64,000 nt of DNA from contig JH720308.1 of the NCBI GenBank assembly GCA_000231825.2, positions 882,110 to 946,109 on the forward strand, in the 5' to 3' direction. Positions 1 to 10,942 of the stretch are shown in pieces. Origin of the DNA: Tetrahymena elliotti 4EA. Taxonomy: Eukaryota; Ciliophora; Oligohymenophorea; Hymenostomatida; Tetrahymenidae. The notes beneath the pieces are model-generated. The model was not told the origin of the DNA. It saw only the letters and a program-made list of their open reading frames with translations, and searched no databases. How positions within the stretch are numbered: the stretch's first letter is position 1; every line of letters starts with the position of its first letter. The position numbers and the translations under genes are program-made.

Positions 1-1
1 T

Positions 2-1904
2 AGTGATGAAGATAGGTCAAATGATGAGCTAAAGATGGCAATCAAGTTTAAGCAAGATAAATACAGAGTTGAAATAAGAAATAAAAAGAATAAGCAAACT
101 TTATAAACTAAAAGAAAGGCGATGATGAAACAATTCTAATAACACTTATAAAATATTCAAGGAGTTAGATAATAAAGCGAAGCTAGCAAAGAAAATGAAT
201 ATGGTTCAGCAAGTGAAGAATTTAAGCAAAACAAATTTGAAAGCAGTATCAAAAGTCTTTATGAACTGTATTAATAAGGGGATTTCGATAAAATAGAAGA
301 AATATTGGAGGATATTTACATTTTGATGAGAATTGATAATAAATTTGCAGGAAGTACTAATCACATTCAATTTAGTTATTATTTATTAGAAATATTAAAA
401 AATGAGAATTCTAAAAGCAACTGTTAAATTAAGTGTATGCAAATTATTTGCTCAATCTAAGACTATTTTTAATTAGAGCTTAATTAGCCTTCTATTATGA
501 CTACTGTCTTAAATCATTAGCATTTTATTTAGATTTTATCTTCTTTGGTTTCTACTTCCATTACTTCTTCTATCAGTGTTCACAATAATGTAATTTTTGT
601 TTTTGTTTTTTTTTAGATTTTGCTGACGCAAATTAATCATTAAAAAAACTTTGGTTTGAGAAAGAATTTATTAAGAAAGTATTAATATTTATTAATTAAT
701 TTACAAATAATTTTGAGTTAATAGAATTTAATTCTACTACTTTAATTAATAGATTCTTTATAGCTTATATGTGTTTACTGAAAGAGATAGCAAGTTTATT
801 GATGATATCATTAGTGAATAAATTATAGAAAAGTGTGTCAAAAACTTTGATCTTAGTTAGCAAGCGAATTTTGATTAGCAATTTGATGACACTACTTGGA
901 TTTACTTGATAGCTGTCTATTCGAATTTAGCCTAGCATTGTAAATTCCCCAAACACCTAAATTATGTAAGTAGCTTTAAGAGTTAATGAAATGAATTTAT
1001 TTTTATTTTTTTAATGAATTAGTTTGCTACAAATATAAATTTATTCATCAATATGCTTAGACTTTAAATTGAAGATCCATAGTCAGAATAAATTTTTAAA
1101 TATTAAATTTTAAAAAGCCTTTCATTTTTAATGAGAAAAGAAAATAACTTTGTATATTTATTCAAGAATGATAATGATTATATATCGCTTATATAAGATT
1201 AAGCGAAGAAATACAGTAACAATTATTTATTGTTTTCTGAAATAATTGACATAGTTAGCTGTGTAACAAGTATTGATGATAATGAAGATTTAATATATAG
1301 ACTAATATTTAATTTTTAAGACAATACCTAGAATTAATAAAATAATTTAAATGAGTTTTTCTTATTAAGTTCAATGATGTCATGCCTTCATGAAAAGGTT
1401 GATATCAATATTGATCAAAAAATTTATTTAACCATTTTAAATATTTTGCTTTCTGGTAAAAAATGTCTTGAAAAATGTTAAGAATTCAAAATATGTAACA
1501 AATTAATTAAAATATTACAGTCTGAATAAAATGAGTAGTCATATAATACTTGCCTTGATGTTATTAGATCATATGTAATTCTTTTAGATGAAAATTAAGA
1601 ATATTAAGAAATATTTGAATTAGCAAATACAACAGAGCTACTTCTAAATTACTTTAATTAAACACATAATTTCTAAAAATAAACAATCTTACTCTAACTA
1701 TGTTTGCTTCAGCATTTCCTGTATGCTGGTGATAAAATAAAATAGTAATAAACTCACTAATATTAAGATAATCCTATAAAAACAATATTATAAAAGTACC
1801 ACTAATTAGAGTATTTAAATGAATTTTAGTATGACTCAAGTAAGTAAATATATCAAATATGCTCCTAGATAATAACCCAGTATCTTGATAATAGCTTAGA
1901 GTGA
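2..1904 (+). CDS. Importin-alpha-like protein, 5' end outside window
   Basis: The frame is open from base 2 and ends at TGA 1902-1904, so the start lies upstream of the window. The first 40 residues contain a basic stretch (FKQDKYRVEIRNKKNKQTL, then KRK) that fits the importin-beta-binding (IBB) domain of importin alpha, which docks the cargo adaptor on importin beta. The rest is helical and leucine-rich, for example near 1431-1650, as expected for divergent armadillo repeats that bind nuclear localisation signals. Introns at 679-752 (74 nt) and 966-1022 (57 nt) close in phase. An earlier intron must lie between about 433 and 616, most simply 435-616, but I could not fix it. Tetrahymena is known to have an expanded importin-alpha family, and this would be a divergent member. 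It could instead be another IBB- or ARM-containing protein. Confidence 0.6.
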
Positions 1905-2595
1905 TAACTATTCATAAATTTTAATAATTTACTTTATAAATAACAAATTTAATTTTACCAAATTTATTAAACTTCATCCAAAATTATAAATATTTTTACT
2001 CATATTTGTGTTTTCATCAAATTTACTTTATGAAATAAAAAATATTATTTTTTATTTGTTTTTGTTGTGCTTTTTTCTTATCTATTTTAAAACTTACAAA
2101 ATCTTTAATACAAAATTTAACCTCTAAATTATTTAATGATTTTTGAATAATTTTAATATGAAATTATTTTCAATTGGTAAAATAAATCACTAATAACTAG
2201 TTTTCTGTATGATTTAAAATTAGCTTTAATAAGATTATATTTTTATCATACTTTATTTACAAATTAGAAGATAAATGTTTTTATAAAATTAAATGGATGA
2301 TTGAATTAACATTTATTGAATTTGTTAATAACTTTAAAAACGAAAATGAGTGAGTATTTATAAAAAATGATAAGTTTTAATTAATTATTATTAATATTGT
2401 GTTTGTTTGGTAAAAATTAAATTTAGAAATAATATTGTGCTTTTGCTGAATTATAAATATTATTTTTGCTGCAATTAATATTAACATTCACCAAATATAT
2501 TAAAATTAGTTATTATTTATCATAGTCATAGAAAATAATAATATCTCCATTTACTATTTATCACAATCTATCGTTAGAAATTTATTTATTGAACA
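1905..2595. other. Intergenic spacer between two plus-strand genes
   Basis: This very AT-rich stretch holds the 3' end of the importin-alpha-like gene and the promoter of the next gene. I see no open frame with gene-like composition and no RNA gene. Confidence 0.6.
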
Positions 2596-5500
2596 ATGAT
2601 TAGCACTCCAAAATCCTAAGGCTAAAATAGCTTTTTTGATTCTAAATAGCAGCATAATAATCTTATAGTTATGAATCACATGATACAAAGAGTATATATT
2701 TAGATTTTAGAAAATAAAAGCAAACTTTGCTGCATGAAAACTTAAAAGATTATTTTAAATTATAAAGGAACATGCTTGGAATGATAGAATAGTTGTTAAA
2801 GAAATGACTCCTTAATATAGAAAATTAAAAGAAAGACATATAGGTAATTTATTATCAAAAATTCATATTTGTTTTTTCATAAATATTTTTATTTAATATT
2901 ATAAAATGTAGAAAAGCTAACTTAAGATAATTATTATCCAAGAAGTTTATCTAAGTAAGGATCTATTTTAGATTCCAATATTAAAGTATTTCTAATTGAT
3001 TTTTCTATTAAACAGTACTCCTATAAATTATCAATCCCAATTTCCTCTCAAACTTTAAAGCTCTTTTTAAGCAGCATCTTTAAGTGGGATGAGTAATACT
3101 TATAGTCTACTTTCACCAAGAAACTAACAACGTAAATAAAATAGAAATAGTTGACAAAATTTCGAATTAAATATTAAATAAAAATATTTAGTTTAAGCCT
3201 TAGAAATTAAGAGAAAGGTTCTTAAAAAATATTAACCTTAAATAAATATGCCACAGCACATACATATGACAAATTATAATCTTAAAATTTATTTGGAAGA
3301 GCTGTTTCAATAGCTAAAAAAAGAATGGAATCAATTTAATATCCCCTAACATCACAAGTAAAATTAATCAAAAATTAGTAGTATTTCTTAATTTTTGTAT
3401 GACGACAAAGGGAAATTTATGCTGAGTTGCTAAGACACATCCCAAAAGATTAAGCAGTGGGATTTATTCAAAAAGAAATATAAAAAGTAAAGAGTGGTTA
3501 AAGCACAATACAATAATGCATGATGTATGTTGATTAGAGAGAATAAAGTATTCAGGAATTAGAAGAATGTGTGAGCTAATTTGAGTAAGCAAATTAAATA
3601 AAACAAAGAATTGAAATAGTTGAGAAGGTTTTTATTATTAAATACAAATTTGTTAAGTGCTAATTCTTTTAAAATAATTTAGATTTCTAAGCTATTAGTG
3701 CATATCAGGCAAATCACATTATATGCTGTAGAGAGTATCTGCAAGTGGAAGGATGGATTACAATTCTATCTTTCAAGCTTCGTAGATGACAAAAAATAAT
3801 CTTTTGTCATAGCCTATATTTATAATAATGATAACTATCTATTAAAAGTAAGCTTTTTAATTAATACCTACCATTCATGAAATAAAATTAAATACTTTTA
3901 GATTCAAACAGATTTGATGGAATACTATGATAGAACAATAAATTAATATTTCAATTTCTCAGATGGAATAGATCCTTTTCTTATGAATCTTACAATCAGT
4001 GACAATACTAAATAATATCAAATTACTCATTTTATCCCAAAACTTGCAAAAAAGAGGATAGAGCATTTACAGGATAGGCTGTAAAAAGAATTGCAATTTA
4101 GTGAAGAAAATGAAAAATAATAATAATTACTACTTTTTAATCCAAATGCTACTTAATATTTGTCAAGCAGTAGGTATGCATATAAATTATTCCTACAATT
4201 AAATTTGATATTCCTATATAAATTAATAGTGTTAGTAATAGCAGTTTGATGAAGTTAAGAAGCTTGAAGTTTAAAAGATAAACTTTGAAAACTTAAAGTT
4301 CAGCCTCAAATTCCAAATAATAAATGGCGAATGAAAATACTCCTTTATCTAGATTAAATTTTAGATAAAGATCCCTTTAAGCTTCATTTAGTTAAAAGAA
4401 AAGATTTGATACTGGTAATAGTCCAAATGGATCAGCTTTTAACTCACCTTCAAAGTCAAGTTTAAAAAATCTTCCTGCTAAATATAATAAGACAAAATAG
4501 CTTGAAGACATATCTATATAGCCATGCATGCTTACAGAAGAATAGCTTCACTTATTTATAAAAAATTACTTTGAAGAATTCAAAGCTAGAGTAGATGAAG
4601 AAAATCCTTTTTTGAAAAGCTTTCCCTTTGACTACATAGAAGTCATGACTGAAATAAAAATTCAGCAAGAAACGAATGTATTTTTTATATTTTTTAGGGA
4701 TTATTAGAAGAAAGGATTACTTATTACACATATCGATAAGTACAACTTTGATGAAAGAAAATTAATAGTTTGGCATTTTTCTATTTAAGACTTAAATTTA
4801 GAGTAAGAAGCATTCTTGTTTGAAAAAACTCTAGATTAAGTCAAGAAATTTTTGTTTTAGAATGACCCATGTTCAGAAATATAAATTGCTTTAGTCACGT
4901 TTGAAAAAGATGATGTAATGTTTGGTGTAAATGAAAAAATGGAATAAGCTATAAAATAAAATCAATTCACACAAGTTGAATACTAAGATGATTATGATTC
5001 TTAATTATATTGTAAATTTCTTACATCTTAATTTATTATAAATAAAGCATAATTTTTTTTAAATAGATTATAAGAGACCAGCAAATTTACCTAAAAAGCA
5101 ATAACTTTAACAAATAGAGCCTGTATTTTACGAGCTATAATCTTGTATAACTCTTAAAGATTAGTCAGGTTCTGCATCACCTCTTCCTTCAGGTTAGTTT
5201 TTATTTCAATTTAATTAATAAATTATTAAAAATATTAATAGAAAATAACTCCATTTATAATGGGTCTGTCAATACTGCTTTGTTTTTTGACATCTAAAAA
5301 GGGGAACTCAAGTAAGAACTTTAAAATTAAGATTGTGATTGGTAGAAAATTGGAGAGTTTGAAAATTTGAGTAAAGAATATGAACTCATAAAGGATATCA
5401 AACATTCTGAATACTCAACTGCAAGCGATCTTAATGACCATCTAAACAGATTAAATAGCATCTTTGATTTTTCAGATAAAATCAAAGAGAAGAAATAAGT

Positions 5501-6214
5501 AAATTAACTTTAAATTTAAGTTTTATTTATTATAAATAATTTAATAGATTTATTACTCAAATACAGAGCAATATTTTAGATGGAATTCTTCATAATAAAT
5601 CATGATAGATGAGCTACCTTATGTCAGAATAAACTTTGTAATTTTAAATTACTTTTACATATTTGTTAATATTATTTAAAAAATAATGTAAAGATGTTAG
5701 GCTATTCCAGCATATACTAGACTAACTCTTAGTTTATGTATAATCCTATATATTTGATAGAAACTCATCACACAAATACTTTCTTTTTTATAGTTTAAAT
5801 GGGTAATATTATAATTAAAAATAAATCTTTATAACTTATTTTTGAAAAAAAGAAAATGATTAGCCACAAAAAGATTTTGATGAATTATGCTAAGATCTAG
5901 GATAGAGAAAAATTATAATATAAGAATTGAATCCTATCGAAGATGGAAAAAATATAATTTTCCCTTAATTTTCTATCAAATAAAAAAGAGAAAAAAGCTT
6001 AGCTGATAACCTTGTTTTGTATTAGCAACTTATTTTCTCAAATGACTTTGAACCATCAATGAAATCTATAAAATACAAACCATATGATTCTTAAAAAGAT
6101 ATTCTAATAATGAGGCCATTTGCTTTTGGTAAATTTAATTTCATTAAACACTTAAGAATGTTTATCAAAAATAATATTAAAAAAAGGTATGCTAAATATA
6201 GATATTCTAAATGA
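2596..6214 (+). CDS. Large many-exon protein of unknown family
   Basis: About a dozen short introns split this gene. Those that close in phase include 2844-2911, 2955-3015, 3150-3191, 3494-3537, 3628-3682, 3848-3901, 4174-4229, 5012-5066, 5193-5241, 5499-5547, 5638-5693 and 5803-5852. The frame ends at TGA 6212-6214. The first half is helical and basic, with IQ-like segments (EIKRKVLKKY; REQSIQELEE). A Ser/Gln-rich linker near 4230-4500 follows. A globular-looking region near 4500-5000 contains FFIFFRDYQKKGLLITHID, and the tail is basic. I do not recognise the family and assign no function. The start is uncertain: the ATG at 2596 opens a plausible N-terminus, but I could not connect it cleanly to the next exon near 2660-2820. 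A 29-nt intron at 2792-2820 would help but is very short. Confidence 0.6.
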
Positions 6215-6600
6215 ATTAAATTCAGTCTTGTTTGCAGCAGTTTACAAAAAGTGAAAGCAAAACTGTATTATCTATCATTCATTAATTCATGAATGAATTA
6301 ATTGATTTATTTATTTATTTAATGAACCACAAATGAATTTTTAATCTACTTATTTATTATCTTATATATTCTTTACTCTCCATCTTATTACAAATTACAA
6401 AATTCAAAAGCAATCAAGCAAGTATTAAATAAACATTAAATTTGTGTAGATAAAATAATATTAAACACACAAATTTAAAGAAATTATGATTTTTTTGTTT
6501 TGTTTTATTAATTAATTGTTTCAAGATATTATACTAAAAACCATTTACAAAAATGTTTCTCTAACTATTTTATAATTTATTTAAATAATTATTCAAAAGT
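6215..6600. other. Spacer between convergent genes
   Basis: This is the shared 3' region of the plus-strand gene ending at 6214 and the bL35m gene ending at 6601. It is AT-rich, with a small inverted repeat near 6279-6304. No gene is seen. Confidence 0.6.
6279..6304. repeat. Short imperfect inverted repeat
   Basis: ATTCAT/ATGAAT words are arranged head to head around TTCATGAA, giving a possible stem TAATTC/GAATTA with a six-base loop. It lies between two convergent 3' ends. In DNA this AT-rich it may be chance. Confidence 0.4.
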
Positions 6601-7388
6601 TCAATGATTATTCTTGAAACTAGCCTTCTTAAGGGAAGGAATTAATCTTCTAAGTCTTTTAAAATCAGTGGGGTGAGCATATCTGGCTCTTCTCTTTCTC
6701 CTATTATATTTTATTTAAAACACTTTAAAAATTGCTAACTTAAATTAAGCTAGTCATAAAAACAATCTATTTTTCATGTTAAATAATGATATTTATATAA
6801 AAATTCTTTAAATCTTGAGTTATTTTTCTTTTAAAATATTTCAGTTTTTTTATTTATCTCTTAAATATATTTCAGTTTCTAGAAAATATTTTAAATTAAA
6901 TAAATGATTTTTTTGAGTATTAATTTATGATTTTATTGTTTTTATTTTGGACTGTAAAGAATCTTATTTAGATTTCAATAATTATTTGATATTACTTTAA
7001 ACAAGCTCTACTTTTCTTTCTCAATTAATGACGATGGTTAGCACTCTTAAACTTCAACTTTCTATCCCAAGAAGGACCAACCTTTAATATATTTTATAAA
7101 GTTAATGAAACATAATTTATTCAGTAAAAATATCTTCTAAAGTAGATAAAATCTGCATTTACTATTTTCAAAAATTGCAAATTGATTTTGATAAAAAAAC
7201 AGATAATATTTATTATGAATAATCAATTCATTTAATAAAAATGTTACAATTCTAATTCTCTTCAACAAAGCACTATGATTTGATTATTTGTGAGCTTTTA
7301 AAACTGTTTTAGGACCTCTCTTCCAAGTAGAATTTTTAGTTCTAAATCTTGAGCTTAGTCTACCTTTTTTGTATTATGTCTTAAACAT
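6601..7388 (-). CDS. Mitochondrial ribosomal protein bL35 (bL35m)
   Basis: Three exons (7388-7248, 7081-6996, 6700-6601; introns 166 and 295 nt) close in phase to 327 nt, or 108 residues, ending at TGA 6601-6603. The protein is very basic. Residues about 55-75 (KLKFKSANHRHQLRKKSR) match the bL35 signature (lysine/arginine-rich, with SA and H-x-L-x-K-KS-x-R). The C-terminal exon carries HPTDFKRLRRLIPSL, the counterpart of the terminal 'D-x-K-R-x-R-x-x-LP' of bacterial L35. Bacterial L35 is about 65 residues, and the extra N-terminal 50 residues are usual for mitochondrial forms. The protein would sit in the large subunit of the mitochondrial ribosome. It is divergent from the COMM-domain gene at 8217, so the 828 bp between them should hold both promoters. 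Confidence 0.8.
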
Positions 7389-8216
7389 TTTAGGGAATTA
7401 TGCAAAAGAAAATGTTTAGAAAGGCATAAATATCAAAGAATTAAAGTCAAATGAGCTTTAAATCATTTGCTTTGACTATTATTGCAAAGGTTGCTATTTA
7501 ACCACATTAATGGTATTTTTACATAAGGCCTAACCTACTCTTTTAATAAGAAACATTTTTTTAATCCTATTTCTACTCTAAATTAAACTCCTCTTCAAAT
7601 AATAATTAATTAAAAGCTTTCAGAAGTTTTTGATTTTTCTTTAGTTTTCTAAAAAGTATTCTTTCCTCTTTGAAAATATACAGATAAAATTTGCTAAGTA
7701 AAGATTTTTCTTCAGTTTGACTCTAGCCTTAAATTAAATTTCATTAAAACTTAAGAGCTGATATTTTCAAAAGCAATTAAAAATACGTAAAAGCAAAGAT
7801 AAATTATTAATGAAATATTTTTTATAAATACCAAATTCATTTTAATTTTTGTAGAAAATAAAAAAGATAAACTGTAAAAATCTTTATTTTGAATGTTCCT
7901 TCATATTTAACTAATGAAAATTTTATTGTCAAGATTGATAAAAGAAAAGTAATTAAATAAAAACTAAAGTTGAAAGTTTAAAGCATTTTTTTAATATACA
8001 ATTAAGCCTAAAAATATTCTATTATTAAAATTTATATTTTTTTATTAATATCTCTAGTGGTTGGATATGAAATAAAAAAATAATTATTTACTAATTTCGG
8101 ATCGGTCTTTTTACTTAATTAATTCCAAATCTTTTAACAAATTTTACAAAAAATAATTGAAGATTTCACTTGTTTTATAAAAGAAAAAGAAGTATTAAAA
8201 AGTAGGTTTTAAAAAA
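7389..8216. other. Divergent promoter region, bL35m / COMM-domain gene
   Basis: There are 828 bp between two divergently oriented starts. No gene-like frame is seen. It is AT-rich with poly-A and poly-T runs. Confidence 0.5.
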
Positions 8217-9139
8217 ATGGAAAACTTTGCATTAAATATAGATATTATTAGAGGTATTAATATTAGCAACAAAATACCTAAGGCATTATTCATTTACATA
8301 GTAAATATTGATGTTATAAAAAGAAATAGATTATTTATATCTTTTAATTTTCATATCATATTTTAGATTGAGCAGATTATTAAGTTTACAAAGAATTAAA
8401 ATAATGAATTTGAAAAAAACCAATTAACTGAGGTAATTTATGAATTTGATAAATAATATATCTTATTTTTTAAATAATTAATTTAGCTATGCCTTACTGA
8501 AGCTCATGAATTAAAGGAGGAAGAAGTTCATTCTGTTTTGGACTCTTTTGTTAATATTTCAAGGTACACTATAATTGTTAAATAGCTAGCTTTTAAAATT
8601 TAAAAATGTGTTTATGTAAAATAGATTTGGATCTAAGAAAGGTCTGACAGCAAAAAATATGTAGAGTTTCTTAAAAGAAAATACAATGATAGATGAAGAG
8701 AGAATGGCTATTTTTGTGAACTTATTCTAATCACAAATCAATGTATACAAAAATGAAAATAAATTAATGAATTTAATTGAGAGTTTATATATAAAAACAA
8801 AAGGAATAAAATATAGTCAAGATGATAAATTTAGGAAAGTTAATAGACATGAAATGGAATGTTTGCTCCTTTTTAAGTGACTAAAAAAACAAAGAAATTA
8901 ATAAAATTTATGTTAAATTAGAGCTAACTGTATAAACCAGCACAGGAGAAGTAATTCATGACTAATTTGTTCTCTCATTACAAGAATTCAAGGTATAAAA
9001 CATGATTTTGAATAAAAAATTAAAATATTTCTTTGAAAATTAACTGTTAAATTTTATTTTTAAAATAAATAAATAAATGTAGGCCTTTAAAGAAATTATT
9101 AGTGAAATAAGTATAGTAAGTGAATAATACAATGTATGA
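8217..9139 (+). CDS. COMM domain-containing protein (COMMD family)
   Basis: Six exons (8217-8300, 8367-8432, 8487-8563, 8625-8782, 8847-8992, 9083-9139) join in phase to 588 nt, or 195 residues, the usual COMMD length. The N-terminal 120 residues are helical, like the HN domain. The C-terminal part reads ENMKWNVCSFLSDQ, then KIYVKLELTV, then FVLSLQEFKAFKEII. This has the order of the COMM domain: a conserved hydrophobic-x-W strand, paired beta strands, and a final 'L-x-x-F-x-x-F' helix. COMMD proteins assemble with CCDC22 and CCDC93 in the Commander complex, which works in endosomal cargo recycling. I cannot tell which of the ten COMMD subtypes it is. Introns are 54-90 nt. The gene ends only 108 bp from the convergent gene at 9248. 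Confidence 0.75.
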
Positions 9140-9247
9140 AGATATTTAATTATTAAGATAATTTAATCTACTTTTGTAATAAAATCAATATTTGAGGTTA
9201 ATTGTTATTAAAATGGTTCAAATTAATTAAAATATTTATTTATTCAG

Positions 9248-10626
9248 TCATTCATTATTTTATTGCAAAGTTTAGTCAAATTAAGATATTCTCTCTACTA
9301 AATTTTAAAGTCTTTCTTCAATATTATATTTGTTATTACAGGTTACCAGTTAATCTTCTATTTATTTCAAATTTCTATAAATTTTTTAAAAAATAGAATC
9401 TATTAAAATGATTTTTTCATCCTACTTATCAAAATCTTATTATTCTATCTTTTTTTACAGCTTTGAGGTTTCTTTCCTTCCTAGATCAAATATTCTTTTC
9501 AAAAAAATGATAAATATTTTATTTTAATACTATTTTAATTTACAATAAAATTTAATCTTTTAGGAAATCTAATTAGTTTTTATAACTTGCTAAATCTTCT
9601 TTAGACATTTCAAATGATTCTAAAACATCTTTTTCTATTTATGTCATGTGATTGTCTAGTGCTTACTTTTCATTATCCTCTTATTACTATTCTTAATGAT
9701 TATTTTTATCTTCTTAAATTCCCTCTAAAAACTCATTATCCTTATTGACCTCTTCTTCAATGTTATTTAAATGAAATTGAATATCATCATACTTCAATAG
9801 CTCATTTTCAATTGGAAAATCAACTGAAAATGGATTGATATCTACATTAATGAGGCTACTCTATTATTATAAAAGTTTTTAATGATACGAATTTAAAAAA
9901 TATGTCTACCATAGTATATGTGCATTCTAAAAATAAATTTCTATGATCTAATTCCCTTTCGAATCTTTTTGTTTTCAAGTATGCTTTAGTTAGCTTAGCT
10001 AATTCATATATAAATTTCACACTTGGTTCAACACCACTTTTTCCTTCAATTACTTTACTAAAATTTAAATTTTTTGAAAACTTTGACTATCCAAGTAGGC
10101 CTAGCCTACCTGAAATAATTCTTATCCCTAAATTAATAAATACCATTCAAATTTTAATATATTTTTAAAAAAATTTTACTTTTAATTCTATATTCATTTA
10201 GATCATCTTCATAAAGCACACATTTATCAAAATTATCTTTAGATATCCTAAAAAAATATTGAAAAAAATGTATTTCATTTACCATCTCAAAAAATATTTT
10301 TTAAATACTTTTGAATCAAGAACTCAATTAAATCTAAATGTTTATCTCCTGGTTTAACAAAAGGCATCAAATATTAAGATAAAATTTCCTATTTACTTAC
10401 AAAAAAAATATGGATTCTCATTTCGCACAAATAAATCTCTTATATGATATTGTAATAAATGACACTAAATTACTTGCTATTCATCATCATCTACGAACTA
10501 ATTAGGATCAATATAATGAGGTAGATTACATTTATCTTGTATAACAAAAGATCTAAAAAAATTCAACTCATAAAGTATATTATAAACTTTCTTTAATCTT
10601 TAGATCTACTTTTAAGAGCTATCCAT
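9248..10626 (-). CDS. Coiled-coil protein of unknown function
   Basis: Six exons (10626-10401, 10333-10309, 10247-10180, 10127-9910, 9860-9544, 9494-9248) join in phase to 1101 nt, or 366 residues, with stop TGA 9248-9250. The second exon is only 25 nt. The N-terminal 200 residues look globular (DPNQFVDDDEQQ; ISGRLGLLGQS; KFIYELAKLTKAYL). The C-terminal 160 are acidic and Gln-rich, ending in a heptad-like helix (LQNLVERISQFDQTLQ). I do not recognise a family. An apparent frameshift at the eight-T run near 10401 disappears once the GTAAGT intron there is recognised. Confidence 0.65.
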
Positions 10627-10942
10627 TGATAATTTTACAAAATTTTATTAAGAAATTTAAAGATTTCAAGCAGTAAATTTTCCAAAATTTTTTCAATTTG
10701 AAATTTTATCAAATATTTTTTGATGTTACTGAAAGAAGAAAGATTTAAGCAATAATTAAATCCAACCAAAAATAATTATTTAGTATAAAATTTCTACTAT
10801 TACATTTTATAATTATATTTCAACAAATAAGATTGAAATGTAATTTTAACAAACATCAAAAGAATTTCTAGATTAGAAAAATAATACAAATAAAATTTCT
10901 ATTTAATAACTGAATTATTTTTATTATGCTTTAGAATTAAAC
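10627..10942. other. Spacer downstream of lipin gene
   Basis: These 316 bp separate the lipin stop from the next minus-strand start. The stretch is AT-rich and no feature is seen. Confidence 0.6.

Noticed and set aside
3150..3537. In-frame TGA codons inside the large plus-strand gene, suggesting TGA might be read as an amino acid
   Set aside because: Each TGA falls inside a GT...AG intron (3150-3191, 3494-3537) whose removal restores a natural frame, and TGA ends H3, H4 and all other resolved genes.
9202..9396. Standard-code plus-strand frame of 64 codons
   Set aside because: It overlaps antisense the last exon of the coiled-coil gene at 9248-10626, and its Phe/Ile/Leu-rich composition is that of reverse-read AT-rich coding DNA.
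10395..10405. Apparent frameshift at an eight-T run in the 9248-10626 gene
   Set aside because: A GTAAGT...TTTAG intron at 10334-10400 restores the frame exactly, and the total length is a multiple of three.
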